Below, piece by piece: positions 1 to 12,896 of a DNA stretch of 64,000 nt. Every line of letters starts with the position of its first letter. Position 1 is the first letter of the stretch. This DNA comes from Zonotrichia leucophrys gambelii (taxonomy: Eukaryota > Chordata > Aves > Passeriformes > Passerellidae): positions 71,441,216-71,505,215 of the forward strand of contig NC_088171.1 of the NCBI RefSeq assembly GCF_028769735.1, read 5' to 3'. The position numbers and the translations under genes are program-made. The notes beneath the pieces were generated by a model that saw only the letters and a list, made by a program, of their open reading frames with translations, did not search any database and was not told the DNA's origin.

Positions 1-1137
1 GCAGCACTTTTCCCTGTTCTTTGGGAGAAGGAAGGTGGAGATGATCATTCTAAACCAATCCTCCTGAAGGGTGCTAAAGGTGTATTGGGACAGCCAAGCA
101 GAGCTGGCTTCCTTGGTCCCGGGAGCCCTGGTGCTTAATGGTTTATATTCTGGAGTGCCACCTGCTGGCACCTCTCTCTTTGCTTGCTCTTTTCTAGAGG
201 CAGCTGCTCCAGAAGATGAGAACACAGAGCAAAAAAGCATGAATGTTAATAACAGTACTAATTATTTGTATTGATCTTTACATAATTTTTTTGATCATCA
301 TGGTACTTACAGATCCTGTTTATTGGCAAAGAACACACTCTGGCAGGTGTTCTGCAAACTTGGCATGAAAGAAACTGGCAGAGGTTTCATGGCTTAAAAA
401 ATAGAGAGCACAGTGTGAAGGAGTGGTTTAAAAAATAGAAAATGATTTTTCCAATCCATGCTGTTATTTGGCAAAATATGAAGCAATTTTTAAAATTTAT
501 GGCTTGCTTTAGTAAAATGTTTGGACCATTTCTGTGGTTGGCAAAACAACCCTCAAAGCAGTAACCATTCTATTGAAAGACACCTGACAGTGAAGGCACT
601 TAGGCAAAAGTTAAGAAAACACTGACTCAACTCTAAAAAGTAAAAATTATGTCAGTAAAGTAATTCTGAAAACCTTTTGGCTGTAAAGCAAGAGATATTG
701 TAGTTTGTGTCACAAAGCAGATCTTGGTCCAGAGCTGAATTTTTTTTCATCCCACTCAAGAACTTGTTTTGGCAGTATAAAAGAGGCAGTTTTTGATTCT
801 GTTTTTTAACACTGATTTTGCATCTGTGGGTCAGAGCCTAAATGGGTGTTGTCAGCGTGGTGCCTTTGGCATCAGTTTGGTTGTGTGCGTTGGCGTTGCC
901 AGTGTTCAGTGTGCCACTGTAAGACACAGATGCAATGCTATAACAGAAATTAGGTAAAGAACTCAATTGAGTGGAAAATGGTCAGATCTTGCAGATATGC
1001 ATAAAGCTGTGTGTATTCACACCATGTCTGAGATAATCACATCCAGTACAATACTCTCTAGACTTTTCCCTTCTTTAGTGAGCTGTCCCTAAGGCACCTC
1101 CTTGGTTCCTCACTGCTATTCAGTGTGATGTTGCATG
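1..1137. other. Non-coding, no gene seen
   Basis: AT-rich sequence with only short chance reading frames and no recognisable domain, RNA gene or repeat. It ends where CR1 sequence begins. Confidence 0.6.
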
Positions 1138-1655
1138 GAATAGAGTCACAGAATTGTTTAGGTTGGAAGAAGCCTTTGAGATCATTGAGTCCAACCATTA
1201 ACTCAGCATTGTTCTGTTCACCACTAAACCGTGTCCCCAGGTGCCAGATTTCCACGTCTTTTAAATACGTCCAGGCACAGTCACTCCACCACTTCCTTGG
1301 GCAGCTTGTTTCAATGCTTGACAATCCTTTTAGTGAATAATTTTTTTCTAACATCTAATCTAATCTCTTCTCATGCAACCTGGGGCCGTTTCCTCTTGTT
1401 CTGTCACTTGTTACCTGGGACAAGAGCCCAGCCTCCACCTCACCACACCCTCCTTTCAGGCAATTTTAGAGAGTGATAAGGTCTCCCCTGAGCCTCTTTC
1501 TCTCCATGCTTGACACCTCCAGCTCCCTCAGATGCTTCTCATCAGGCTTGTGCTCCAGACCCATCAGCAGCTCTGCTGCCAGTCCCTGGACGCATCTCAA
1601 TGTTCCTCTTGTAGCATGAGGACCAGAAATGAAACTGAATTCAAGGCGAAATACA
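1138..1655 (-). mobile_element. CR1 LINE fragment (3' end), antisense
   Basis: The plus strand reads as the reverse complement of a chicken-repeat-1 3' end. It has the terminal region with 'ttaggttggaagaagcc' and 'gagtccaacc', then the conserved blocks for 'cacttccttgggcagc' and 'tgctccagaccc'. The element therefore lies on the minus strand, 5'-truncated as is usual for CR1, and its far edge near 1655 is diffuse. Short reading frames across it are remnants or chance and are not host genes. CR1 is the dominant LINE of bird genomes, which supports an avian source. Confidence 0.88.
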
Positions 1656-2259
1656 TGTTGGAAATACGTGGTAAGGCTTCTCTGATGTAAGGCCTCAAAA
1701 GTAATTAATGATCTTGGGATGTATGCTGGAGAACATTGGGATGAGTGTGATGAGTGTTTCCTTTTTTTTTTTAAAGAACTCTGTGAACCACCTGTCTTTT
1801 TGCTGTAAGATCCTTCCAATCCTTTTCAAGAAACACTTGTAAAAACCAGCAATCCTATTGACCACATAGTCCTCTTCAGCTTTTGGTCACATCGCGAAAT
1901 GTAACTTGTATGTTGAAAACGCCCCATGTTGTGGTTTTATTTTTAAGCCAGCAAGCGAAAAAGCTGAATCACAATTGTTGAAAGCACACTTCATAAAACT
2001 ACAGCTGATAATTTCAGCTGATGGTTTCAGTGTGTCTCTTTTGCCTTTGTTAAACTAGGAAAGCCAAAAAAAGTCATGGTCTATCACTAGACTTTAGCAT
2101 TCCACATTCAGTGGTAGAGCACTGTGAGTGACACTTCTGGCTCGACCAAATCAGAAGAAAAATTATTCCAGAGTCAGTACAAAAAGCTTTGTTTGCCCTT
2201 TACATTACCTTTTAAAAAATTTCTTCTGAAAGAAAACGGTCAAATCGAAATGGAGGTAG

Positions 2260-2292
2260 AATTTCCATTAAGCTGACGTCTTAATGGAAATT
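2260..2292. repeat. Perfect inverted repeat (13-bp arms, 7-nt loop)
   Basis: The arm aatttccattaag (2260-2272) is followed by ctgacgt (2273-2279) and then by the exact reverse complement (2280-2292). The loop with its flanking base contains TGACGTC, close to a CREB/ATF site. No function is claimed. Confidence 0.8.
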
Positions 2293-5200
2293 TCCATTTT
2301 TGCTGAAGGAGAAAGTATTTGCATAATTTGATCTGAAACTGCTGATGAGTTTGTTCACCTCAAAACTTTTTCTTTAGTTAGCTCTAACTCTCATGCAGAA
2401 ATCATGAGACTGGCCTGCAAATCAGAGACTGAAGTTTAGAGGTCCTACCTAACTGGGATCTGAAGTTCATGCTTTCAGGCTTTTCTTCAGATAAACTGGA
2501 CTAGCAGCCTTCTTTTTTACAGAATATTGCCTTGATTGTCCATACTCCTGTGAGCCTAGGACTCACTGTGGCCATAGACTATTAGGACTGTGATGATGTG
2601 TTGAGCATTAGCAGCATTATGCTAGTTTCCTTGCCTAAGTTTGTGCTGTTACATTGCAGGGACAGAAGAACCAAGCAAAAAATTAAGAGGTGTGAAGCAG
2701 TTTGCTTCGCTTTGTTTTTCTCTGTTGTGGCGTAACATAGTCCTTTCTGAGCATTTGCACTCCTTCATACAGCAAAAACGCTGTAAACTGTTAGTTTAAG
2801 TGCTGCCAAATTGAAGGTATTTTCACACCAGGATGTTTCAAAAGCAGATTTTGACTGGCAGAAGTATGATGGGCGATGTCTGGCCTAAATTTTCAAACTC
2901 ACTGTAAAGAATGAAATTCAAAATAACAAAGCTTGGCAGGTCTGATGAACTTCATGCAGCTACAGGAGTGGATCTTGGAATTCAGTACCATCTCTGTGAA
3001 GGAAAGCAACAGTATCTTTCACATAATGTGGGCAGGAATAGTTCATCTTCCCGTACCTGAGCATTTGAGCACCCAATTGCAAGTTGCCACTGTGGCGTGT
3101 CTGCCACAGCAGAAGGGGTAGCAGCTCTGAGCTCAGTGTCCCAGAGCTGTAATTTATCTCAGCCCACCAGAGACTGTTGTGGTAGCACTAACCTGAGTTA
3201 TGATCATCACCCTTGAGAGAGAGCACTGCTTTTTTTAGCTGCAGGACCACTTCTGTCTGAAAACAGTCCTGGTTCATCTGGTGGAGAGACTGGGTGCAAA
3301 TCTGCTCACTTTGTTGCAGGCTTCATTCTGGAAGTCCATCCTTGGGAGTCTTGTTTCTGTTGTGGGCATGCCGATGTCCACATCCATGGGCATGGAGAGA
3401 GCTGGGAGTCTTTCCTGGTGTTAGTTTATCTCACCACTAATCTGCGGTTGCATCTGATGGTGCTGGGGCTTTTTGTGACTCTGTGGAGCTGGTTGGGATA
3501 GTTGATGTGTAACCAGTTTGTTTAGTTGCAACTATTTTGGGAAGGTTATCATTGTGTTTCTTCAGATCACACCTTTTCAGCGTGGTGTAGGGGAAACAAA
3601 GGTGTCAGCATTTGGAAACTACCTTGATCTGCCTGTGGCTTCTGGCACTGGGTTCTGTATTGATGGTGTTGATGGATCACGTGTTAAGTATGTAAACGTG
3701 CAATTGATCTTAAGAGCATGTGTCATCCCATTAACTTCCCTGGCTAACATCAGGTCATGTGCTTGATAACTTGTCAGAACTGGAAATTGTGGAGTGTACA
3801 GTCACAGGTAGAATCATGTGGTTTGGAAAAGTATTGGAAGTAATTATTTATGTGGTATAACCTGCTGCATCTCTTTGAAGGATTTTACTGGTCTGAAGAC
3901 AAAGAGATAAATCATGAAATAGGAAATAATCAATATTATGCAGTTCAACTTGATCTAACTGTGCTTGTGATCCATATTTGCAGTCAGAGCTGGACTGTTC
4001 CCAAAATCCAGGAAGCGAGAGTGGTATTAATATTACAAGCTGACAGAATGTTACAGGGTGAATGATTAGTTTCCAATAAGAAAGGAGCTTTTGGATCAGT
4101 TCCAGTTCCTTTTGGTGTAATCTGCAAACCTGAATGACCAGTGCTGTGACCTGGAGTAGCTGTAGCGCTTATCAGAGGCCAGAACTTCATGAAGATCATG
4201 ATTTGTCTGCATTATGAAATGACAGAGCTGTTGACCTTGAGGGGGCATATTAGTTGGCAACCTTCCCCTCTCTTGTGAATATGAACTCCTGGAAGAGGTG
4301 GTTTGGCTTTGGCACAGCTGTTCTGCATTCTCTGGTGATAAACAGGGGGCTTTACTCCTTTGTGCTGCCCGCTTAAAGGATTGCAGAAGAAAGGTAAAAA
4401 AAGAGGAACAAAGCTCCCTGTGCCCTTCTAATCTCTTTCAGACCTTATTCTATCAATTATGATTGATGAAAGAAGAGAATTTCCTTACTTATTGTCATGG
4501 GGTTTTTAACAAAATATTTTCCAATTCCTTAATTCCATCTATTTCAATGTAAGAGGATGCATTACTTTGACTCCTCTAGATCTATTATGGTTTTCCCCTC
4601 ATGTTTTCTGAAGCAAAAAAGGGAAACAACCCCTTCCTGCCCTTGAAGAAAACAAACCCCAGGCCATCCCAGGCCTTGAGAGCAGCCAGGTGGAGGTGGG
4701 TCACATAGGTCCTCAGGGAAGCTGTGCTGGATGAGTGCAGAGAGCAGAAACCATGTTAAGCACGAGGTGGGGGCACAGAGCAGACACAGCAATTAAAACT
4801 GTCATTTAAAGGGCTTTTGTTTCCTGAGGTAAGTGTGAAGCTGAGTTTGCAGTTTTTGCATTGTATCGGCAGTGTATGAACATGTGAGCATTGATTCCTT
4901 TCCTTGCTGTTTGGGCCCATAGGCAGGTAGATTTTATCCTAGTTTTATCAAAATCCACTCAATGACCTTGGAGAGCTGTAGCATTCTCTCCTCTAATTAT
5001 AGACTAGTGTCTTAATAGACTCAGTCACCCACTGACCTGTATCAGTGAGAAAAGTCTGCATTTGAGCTTTATTTAAAATTAATTTTTTTTGATGGTGTAG
5101 TTCCTAAGTCTAATACAAGATCCTCAGGGGAAGGAGGGAAGAATCTTTTAATTAAGTTTCTATTTAGGTATCAGGCAAATTCTATCAATGGCAGATGAAG

Positions 5201-6916
5201 CATAAAGCTCTAATGGGAGAGTAAAATTTTTAATTTAAGTGATCAGGTGCTTCATGCCTCTCTCAGCAGTTTGAATGCCACAGTAGTATGTCATATTGCC
5301 ATAAGTGAAAATCGCTTAGAAACAGGATGTTACATTGCATTTGAAAGCTCTTACTGAGTGTGAGTTTAGCACCACTAGCTCCTCCTGTATTTTGTGGAAT
5401 TTTGGCCTCAGTGACTTAACTTGTGATCTCACTTTAAGTTTGGGCAGTAGTTTCTAAATCTGTCTTGCCAAGTACCTAACCAACCACTTGCACCTTCTGT
5501 CCTGGTCATGAGTAGCTACTGCTTTTATTCAGGGCTGAGAGGTAGAACTCCTTTCACACCACACCTTCCACTGCCATTCTTCACAGTGTTGGTTTGAATG
5601 GCAAATGGATCTCTCACATGGTAGTGGAAAAACCTGACTTTTCATTCCTCTCATGCTGGGGTTTAGAAGTGAGTCAGGCATAATTAAGAGCAGCCAACAA
5701 AACCAAGGAAGTGCTAATGGCCCTGCAAGCTCAGAGTGGGCTGTAGAAATGATCATCATCCCCTGGGATGCTTTGAATGCTGGAGATTCTGTTTATTTGC
5801 AAAATGCAAGGAACCTTTTTATATCCTGCGCTGGAAAATTTTCAGATGTGATATGTCTTAGGACCACAGTCAGGTCTTCAGTGCACTGCTCAAGGAGAGA
5901 AGGGCAACTTAGAACAGCAAGAATGATGAGAAGTACCATCACACTCCTTTTAGCAGGGCAGAGCTGCACCTGGGGGTGCTCTGCCAGCATGGAGGGGGAC
6001 TAGGAGACTTAGAGAACCATAGCTTGACAATTGACCTTGTCAAAAACCTGCAGACATCAGAGTTGGGCCGGTGAGGAGCAGACCATGCTCCCATTACCTG
6101 GCCTCTAGGATCACCTGCACAGAGGGCTGCTGAGAGGCAGTAAAGCTGTCCACTCTCTGTCTCTGCCTGTCTGTAATGGGCGTATTTCTGTGGTATATTT
6201 TAATTTCAGATAATGTTTTTCACTTGTAAAGTGCCTCATGTGAAACTGTCTGATGAACATATCATACAGAACAGCTGTACTGTTCTGCCTGAGCAGGATG
6301 AAATGTTTGCTGACCTGGCATGTTGCAGGTGATTAGTAGTGTTTGCTGTTGGAACAAAGTGCAGCTTATCCTGGTCATATTTGACCAAAATAAGGTCTTT
6401 GGAGGCAGGGAATGTGGACATGTCAAAGTTTGCAGATAAAAAGAGGGAGCAGCACAGCTGGTGATGTGAGATGGAACATGGAGCAGCATGTGAGTCTCTC
6501 TCTGTTTTCTCTAAACACCAAAGGCTGGTGTTTTCACCTGATCTGTTTTTGCTTCAAACCCATAATTGTCTGTATCTCATTACATTCCTGTAGGTGACCT
6601 TTCTTCCTCTGTCTCCTCTTCTTAGGGCTGGCTGGTGACAATTTCTTAGGTAAATGCTGTGGAATGATAACTTGCAACTAGGCTCCTTTTTTGTGATCCA
6701 CCACTGATTTCTCAGCTGCCTGAGAGGCAGGACAAACTGGTGTTCTGTCTGATGTTGGGATCATCCACAGCAGGTTCTCTTGCCATCAGCATGGATCCCC
6801 TGGTGCTGGTTCACAGGGTATTACAGACTCATATATCACAGTTTCACTCAGCTTTATTTTTTGTAGCTTTATGCAGCCAGGACTGTATACCAAGATGCTC
6901 ATCTTGCCAAGGGCTG

Positions 6917-6958
6917 GACTAAAACTAAAGGAGACAGTTTTAGACTAAAACTAAAGGA
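6917..6958. repeat. Spaced 16-bp direct repeat
   Basis: gactaaaactaaagga occurs at 6917-6932 and again at 6943-6958, so the repeat distance is 26 bp. It is probably a local replication-slippage duplication. Confidence 0.8.
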
Positions 6959-7286
6959 CAGCTTGCACTGGCTGAGGCTTTGACTAAATTAAAATACTTT
7001 CCTTCTGCAATATTTCTGTGCAATTGTGAATAGTGAAATGGAAAGGATGGTGAGTGTAGACTGCCTGGTTTACAGGAAGGTTCCTGGAGAACAGGTAATT
7101 GTGGAGAAAAGACTGGATTTACTTTGCTGTTTTATTGTTAGCTTTATGTCCCTCAAAATGCATATAGTTTCTCAATTGTATTCTGTATGGTACATGAACT
7201 GTGCCAGTGTAGATAGGTAGTTTCTGGGGCTCAGGCTGTTGTGTTTTTCATTATATGTGAAAATATGTTGATATGTTTAATGAAAG

Positions 7287-7298
7287 CCCCCCCCCCCC
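7287..7298. repeat. Homopolymer run of 12 C
   Basis: Twelve consecutive C (12 G on the other strand). This is a length-variable tract prone to sequencing error. Confidence 0.9.
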
Positions 7299-10228
7299 AA
7301 ATCCTAGGCATACCATGGGGATGCTGCCAGCTGAAGGAGGTGGGGAAGAATGTGTAGGTTTCTGTGCTTTATTGCACAAAAGAATCTGTCACCTCTGCCC
7401 TGTGGCTTGTGAGGTGAAAAGTAGAGTTGTGATGAAATTGTACTGGAACTTGAGGCAATCTGGGTGGTGCTTGCATGACCTTGGACCAACGGCTTCGTCT
7501 CTAAGTGCTTCTTTTCTTAGATGATGAAAGAATATAATGATGATAATACTTGTCTCTTAACAAGGGTGTTGTGATGAATAAATTAATTGTTTGTTGTGCT
7601 GTTCTCAGTTACTATGGTAATTAGTGCTACAGAACAGCCTAAAAATAAAGAAGATCATTTAGTGAAGGATATTCAGGGGAAATCAGGTAGTACATCCTGG
7701 GCATTTGCAGTTAGCCCAAGTGTGTTTTGTTGAAATGTGAATTTGTGAAAAACGTTCACTGATGCTGAATTTTTGTAGCAGAAATGCTTCCAATTATCTT
7801 TTTGGAGGCGGCTGTAGCGCACATTTCCTTCCGTATCTGTGGGCACATGATTCTTGCAATTAGTTCTCCTATTGAGAGCAGCACTCCCTCCTCACCCTAT
7901 CTCCTTTACAGCCTAAGGGCACCTGAAACGAATGATTCTTTCTTCTTCATAAATCATACATACTCAGTAATACAGCCAAAGAATTGTTAATGTGTTTGGG
8001 GAGTTTACATAATGAACCTTTCTTGGTAAAGGTGAAGTATGGTCGATGCACTGCCTTGCTGGAATTATGTTACAGCCTTGCTGTACGGCAAGTAGACTGC
8101 CTAAATCCATCTGTAAGTCTGTGAAAAGTTTTTAGGCTTTCTCTCAGTGATCAGTTAACTATATCAGCATGCCCCGAGCCAGCTTTTTAAAATGTTATAT
8201 GATGTTCAGTCATCTGTGAATTGTATTGGGTTCCACAGGCATCACTGAAGTATATTCTTGGGGTTTTTAAGTTAATAAAATTTTGGAACCTAGTAAGTTA
8301 GGAAATATGTCTTAAGGTAGTTCTGAGTCCTTCAGTGAAGGCATCACCCCTTCAGGGCTGTGGTTTCCATTGCTTAATATCACAGGAGCTATCCTTACAT
8401 AGGAAAAATATTGTGTTGCTAGGCAAGGATTTGCCATTAATTACTGTGTTCTCTGACTTTATGTACAGCTCTGGGCTTGGGTGTTCAGTGTCTTGCTTAG
8501 CACTGGGTTCCAAAAATAGCTGTCTTTTGTGACCTGGCCAGTTTGTAGCTAGCATTTGTGCAGAGCAAACTTGTGCTTTCTTCCTCTCACTGTCACAGCT
8601 ACAGTAACCTTCATCTATTCACTCCCATAGCACTTCCCCACATTGTGTTGGGAAGGTGTCAATAGTAAGAGCAACAAATGCCCCTTCTGCTTTTTTAGGA
8701 ATAGGAAGCTGATACCTTGGTATTCCTGGCCTCCTGCTCACCCAGAGAGAACTTGGGTCATTGCTGTGGTCTCCAGTGAGGTACTGGCAGAACAGATAGC
8801 ATGACTAACAGCTGAAATACTTGCTTTATTCTTCAGGGCTTTACTGGTATTGAGTCATACAATTTGAAAAACTCACGGCTTGTGCAAAGGGCAGCCTGAA
8901 TCTGCAAGGAGGACCTTTGTGCCATGTTCTCAGCCACCTGGCTGCTGCAGAGTTCATCAGCTTTGCAGGTTTCTCTGTGGGTCTCTGTAACCGCTTGCGA
9001 ATTCCTCTCCTTGCCAGCCACTGGCAACCCTGTGGATATTGGGTAGATGTAATGAAAAGGAAAGAGAATGCAGGACAGGGAGAGAGGCTGCTTTTCATGG
9101 CCTATCGCTTCTTGCTGCCTTTGCTCCTGCTGCGCCTTTCTGACACATGAGTTTTGGATCTTGTGGATTTTCATTTCCAGTTAGTTATTATTTGTGTTAT
9201 AGGTTAGATCTCAGCCCTGAAGAACTTCCAGGGCTGTCAGGTTTGTGCCAGGCAGTCACTGCTTGTAGCTGCCATTGCTTCTGTGTCTGTGGTTTCACTG
9301 TCATAGTCCCCCGTCCCCATTCCACATGTGGCCCTACTCACACATACACATGTACTATCACTTTTGCAGGGACCTGTGGATATCCCTGACAGTATTTACT
9401 GCTTTTTCTCCCCACTCTGTTTTCTTCTGTCAACACTCCCCGTGTCCACCTTGGGTGTCACTGTGTGATGAGAGCAAATGGCACAACAATGGTTTTGGCT
9501 GATACTTGATGTCAGCTGTGCCTTCATGTGCAGTCCTGGCTGCCTCTCTACGTTTGTGCTTGAAGCACAGAGAAGAGTCCAGTCTGAGTAAGCTTTGAAT
9601 GAGCTGTTCACCTGTGGCAGCTCAGTACCTTCAGTTGGTGTCAGGGTGCATTGGGGACAAGCTAAAGAGCTTGGTCTCCTGTCTAAGAGGAAACCTGCTC
9701 CTCTTGGCATAGTTATTAAAGTGAAGTGGTAGAAGAGTACTGAGAGCTCCCATGGATTTTTCCTTCTTAGGTATGTAGTGCAAATTTTTTTCAAATAGAT
9801 TTTTCTACTAGATGATGGCTTGACTTGCTTTTATCTTGAAACTGAGCTGTGGCAGAGTGCTAGAGAGTTGTATGGTTGGAATAAGGTTGCATTGCACCTG
9901 TGAAGCTGCACGTCCAACCTTTGAACAAGGCAATGTCAGCAAAGGTCAAGGGGTTAGATGGCTGTGGCTACTCTTTAACTTGTCTTTAGTTATGTTCTGA
10001 AGGAATCATACTAACCTCTCTACTTACTGGTCATTACCGCTGATCCACACCTCTGATTATGATTTGAGATGTTTTGGGAAAGTATGAGCAGTTTTTGTCA
10101 CGTAGGTGGCAAGCCCATTCCTGACCTTGCAGATAGACTGATTTACATCTGCAGAAGCAGTACTTCCACTCTGTCCTTGGGCAGACTAGTCACGTGAGAG
10201 TAGGTTTGGGTTAGATATTAGCATGCAC

Positions 10229-10408
10229 TGTGAGGGTGCTGAGGCACTGAACAGGTTGCACAGAGTAGCTGTGGCTGCCCCATCCCTGGAAGTATTCAAG
10301 ACTAGGCTGGATGGAGCTCTGACAACCTGGTCTAGTGGAAAGTGTCCTTGCCCCCAGCAGGGGTTGGAACCAGATGATGTGTGAGTCTCTTCTATGATTT
10401 TATGATAA
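10229..10408 (+). mobile_element. CR1 LINE fragment (3' end), sense
   Basis: The plus strand carries the conserved CR1 3' block, including 'gaacaggttgcacagag', 'ccccatccctggaagt', 'aggctggatggagctctg', 'acctggtctagtgg' and a terminal 'tctatgattttatgat'. The final octamer tail (ATTCTATG-like) is degraded and part of the segment before the tail is missing. A minus-strand reading frame crossing the element is a by-product of it. Confidence 0.88.
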
Positions 10409-12672
10409 GCCTTAATTTCTGAATTTCTGGGCATTGGGATTTTTTCTTGTAATACTGCAGTATTGTTATACCTGAAGCTTTTTTGATAGATTGGCAGATA
10501 AAGCAGGTAAGAATTGTGTCTTTTACTGTCTTGAGCTCGACTTTGATTTGGATGGTCTGTAACTGCAGATTGTGTATGGATACTTCTGTGCAAAATGCAA
10601 ATCTGCTGAGTTGCTTGTGGCTGAAAACTGGATCTGGTGGCTTCAATGATTCCTTTCTGAGTTTCTGTAACTAATTTCTATTCTGGCCATTGTCTCTTAA
10701 TACTTTTTTTTTTTTGTGCCAGAAATTGCCCGGCATCATGGATATCTCTCTTTCATTTTTCTCTTTCAGCTGTATGCTAGTCTGTTATCGTGTCAGCTCC
10801 TTTCTTGATAGTCTTCCTTTGTGTGTGCCTGTACCATAGGGATATGGAGATAGTAATGGATAAGGAAATAAGGAAGATAAAACCTCTCCTCATTTTCTTC
10901 CACTTTCTCTCGGTGTGGCCTGCACACAGATGTGTAGCCCCTTCTGCAGCAGTGTTCAGCTCCCCAGCGCACAGAGTATCTTTTGGTGCCTTTGTGTAGC
11001 ATGGTGCTGGTGTGGAGCTGGTGTCCCATGGGCTTCATAATGGCGGGCATCTCTCTCAGCAGTGGTCTCTGTGCCACATTAAGATAAAGCATCCCAAAAG
11101 TGCTGGTGGACAGGGTGTGCCAGTTCCCCCTGAAGCCATTTTACATGTTCTAGGAGCTCCTGCCTTCCGACTGCCCCCCGCTCCTTCCCAATTCAGGATT
11201 ATCACTGCGTGTTTGTTGAAGCATCTTGTGAGCCAAAATCCACTGCTGTTACAAAATCTGCAAGCAGGGCCAGTTCTGCCAGTGTTGGTGAGACCAGTCA
11301 TCAGCATCTGAAGAGATGACGTGAATTTTGTTTTCCCTATTCAAATACTGGTAACTGCCAGAAGCAGGGTACAGGACAGTGAGGTCCAGAGCACTGTCCT
11401 GGGTTGCAAATCCCCTGTCTATGCCTGCCTTCTCTTCTTAAACTACAATATTTGTCTTTCTGATATCACCCATTGATTAGTATGTTGCAATCTAGTTGCT
11501 ATAATCCAGAGAGAAGAGCAAGAAGTTATTGTATAGAAAGGAAGAAGTCCTCTGAAAGCTGTGGTTCTTGGGTGTTAACTCTAGTTTGGAAATAACATTG
11601 CAATAAGAGAAGATCAGAGGTCAGATATTTTGGGTTTTCTTTATTCTCTGGAAGCAAATTCAGGCTGATACTTCTTCAAACACAGGAAAGAAGGAAGTGT
11701 AAAATGTTGTAAAACTGTCACCCCTTCATATTAATTGTGTTGGAGTGACCAAAGTCAAGCAAAGCTGAACTACGCACTGCAGGTAAACACAGGTGCCTTC
11801 TTCTTGGCAAAGATGTAAATAATAAGTGGGAAAATGGGAATTGTAAAGGGAATCCCTTTATAAGGATTTAGAACAAGGTCAGTAACCATTTGCTTTTAAT
11901 TCAATGCATTATCTCTTGTTCTGTTATTATTCTGTTTTATTTCCTTTCTTTGTGGTGTTCAGTGGTCCTGGCCTTTTGTCTTGGGTGAGGTTTTCATTAG
12001 TGAGAAGGTCTGTGTTGCAGAGGGCCATGTTCAACAAGCTGCTTGTGTAACTGAGCCAACAGTTAATTTGACTGAAAATGATCCAATTCCTTTTCGTTAT
12101 GTGCAAATGTAGGTGTTGCAGTATAGTTGCTTGGTTGCTCATTCGTGCACAGGCGCAAATTCAGGAGCCTGTGGAAATGCTTCCATTTAAACATACTTTT
12201 TCTTTCCCCCACCTTTCATGCAGACTTAGCAGTTGAGCCAAATAGCTCAAAATCCTCAGGGATTTAAAGGATTAAATGAGAACAATTGTTTTGGTGCAGG
12301 AAGGGCTGAAAAGTGCTGAAAGTATGACAGGAGCTTGTTGCTGTGGGACCTGCTAGTGAACTATACAGCCACTTCTGTTATGGGCATAATATAACTGTGA
12401 GTGGTGGGGTGATGGGGGTTTGATTGCTGGGAAAATTAGGAGGAAAAACCCCAGTAAGAGACCTAGTGATAGTACTGATGACTGACTGGAAGTTTTGCCA
12501 CTGGGCTGTTTGGTGAAAGTGGTGGGAAGATGCTTTCTAGTGAATGACAACAAATTTGTTTCTTCCACCAGATAACAAAGTCAGTGCTAGTTTTCATTCT
12601 CCTTTGGCTGGACCCTTCTGTTCCCACATGCTCCTGTGAATAACCAGTTCTTTCATGTTCTTCTGTTTTCTC
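10409..12672. other. Non-coding, probable intron upstream of the RNF152 coding exon
   Basis: There is no recognisable coding sequence. The stretch ends in a pyrimidine-rich run and an AG at 12673-12674 that looks like the 3' splice site of the RNF152 coding exon. In amniotes RNF152 has 5' non-coding exon(s) and one coding exon, so intron is the most likely identity. The upstream exon cannot be placed from sequence alone. Confidence 0.45.
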
Positions 12673-12674
12673 AG
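12645..12674 (+). promoter_or_regulatory. Candidate 3' splice site of the RNF152 coding exon
   Basis: The run ttcttctgttttctcag before position 12675 is a good polypyrimidine tract plus AG. It lies 222 nt upstream of the RNF152 start codon, a plausible distance for a 5'-UTR segment joined to the single coding exon. This is inferred from motif and position only. Confidence 0.5.
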
Positions 12675-12773
12675 GTGCTGAAAGTTTCAGGCTGGAGGTT
12701 TTCCTGTGCTCTCCATAGCTGCTGCCTAGTGCTGCCCTGAGGAAAGCAGTGTTGGGAAGGCAGGTGCTGTCCT

Positions 12774-12847
12774 GAGAAGTGGTAGGAAGGCTCCTACCCC
12801 TTGCTCTGAGGAGAAGTGGTGGATAGGCTCCTACCCCTTGCCTTGGG
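12774..12847 (+). repeat. Tandem duplication (about 37 nt x 2) in the RNF152 5' leader
   Basis: Two adjacent similar units begin with gagaagtggt (12774 and 12811). Both contain 'ggctcctaccccttgc', and they differ at a few positions. They lie just upstream of the RNF152 start codon, inside the putative 5' UTR. The second copy creates an in-frame upstream extension (GTG at 12816), but there is no in-frame ATG before 12897. Confidence 0.75.
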
Positions 12848-12896
12848 GTGTCAGGGCTCACCGCAAGGCCTGCTGTGCTTCCCTGCACTGGCTGCC

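Larger units (their letters stand above)
1656..10228. other. Non-coding stretch, no gene seen
   Basis: About 8.6 kb of intron-like or intergenic DNA. I found no reading frame with a recognisable domain, no splice-bounded conserved exon and no RNA gene. Small items inside it are a perfect 13-bp-arm hairpin at 2260-2292, a spaced 16-bp direct repeat at 6917-6958 and a run of 12 C at 7287-7298. It lies upstream of the RNF152 coding exon and is probably the 5'-UTR intron of that gene or its upstream flank. Confidence 0.55.

Noticed and set aside
1466..1819. 117-codon minus-strand frame
   Set aside because: Its downstream part is CR1 3' sequence, sense to the element but in its non-coding or frayed end; it is not a gene.
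12816..12896. Upstream extension of RNF152
   Set aside because: It starts at GTG, has no ATG, is not conserved with the family and arises partly from the tandem duplication.
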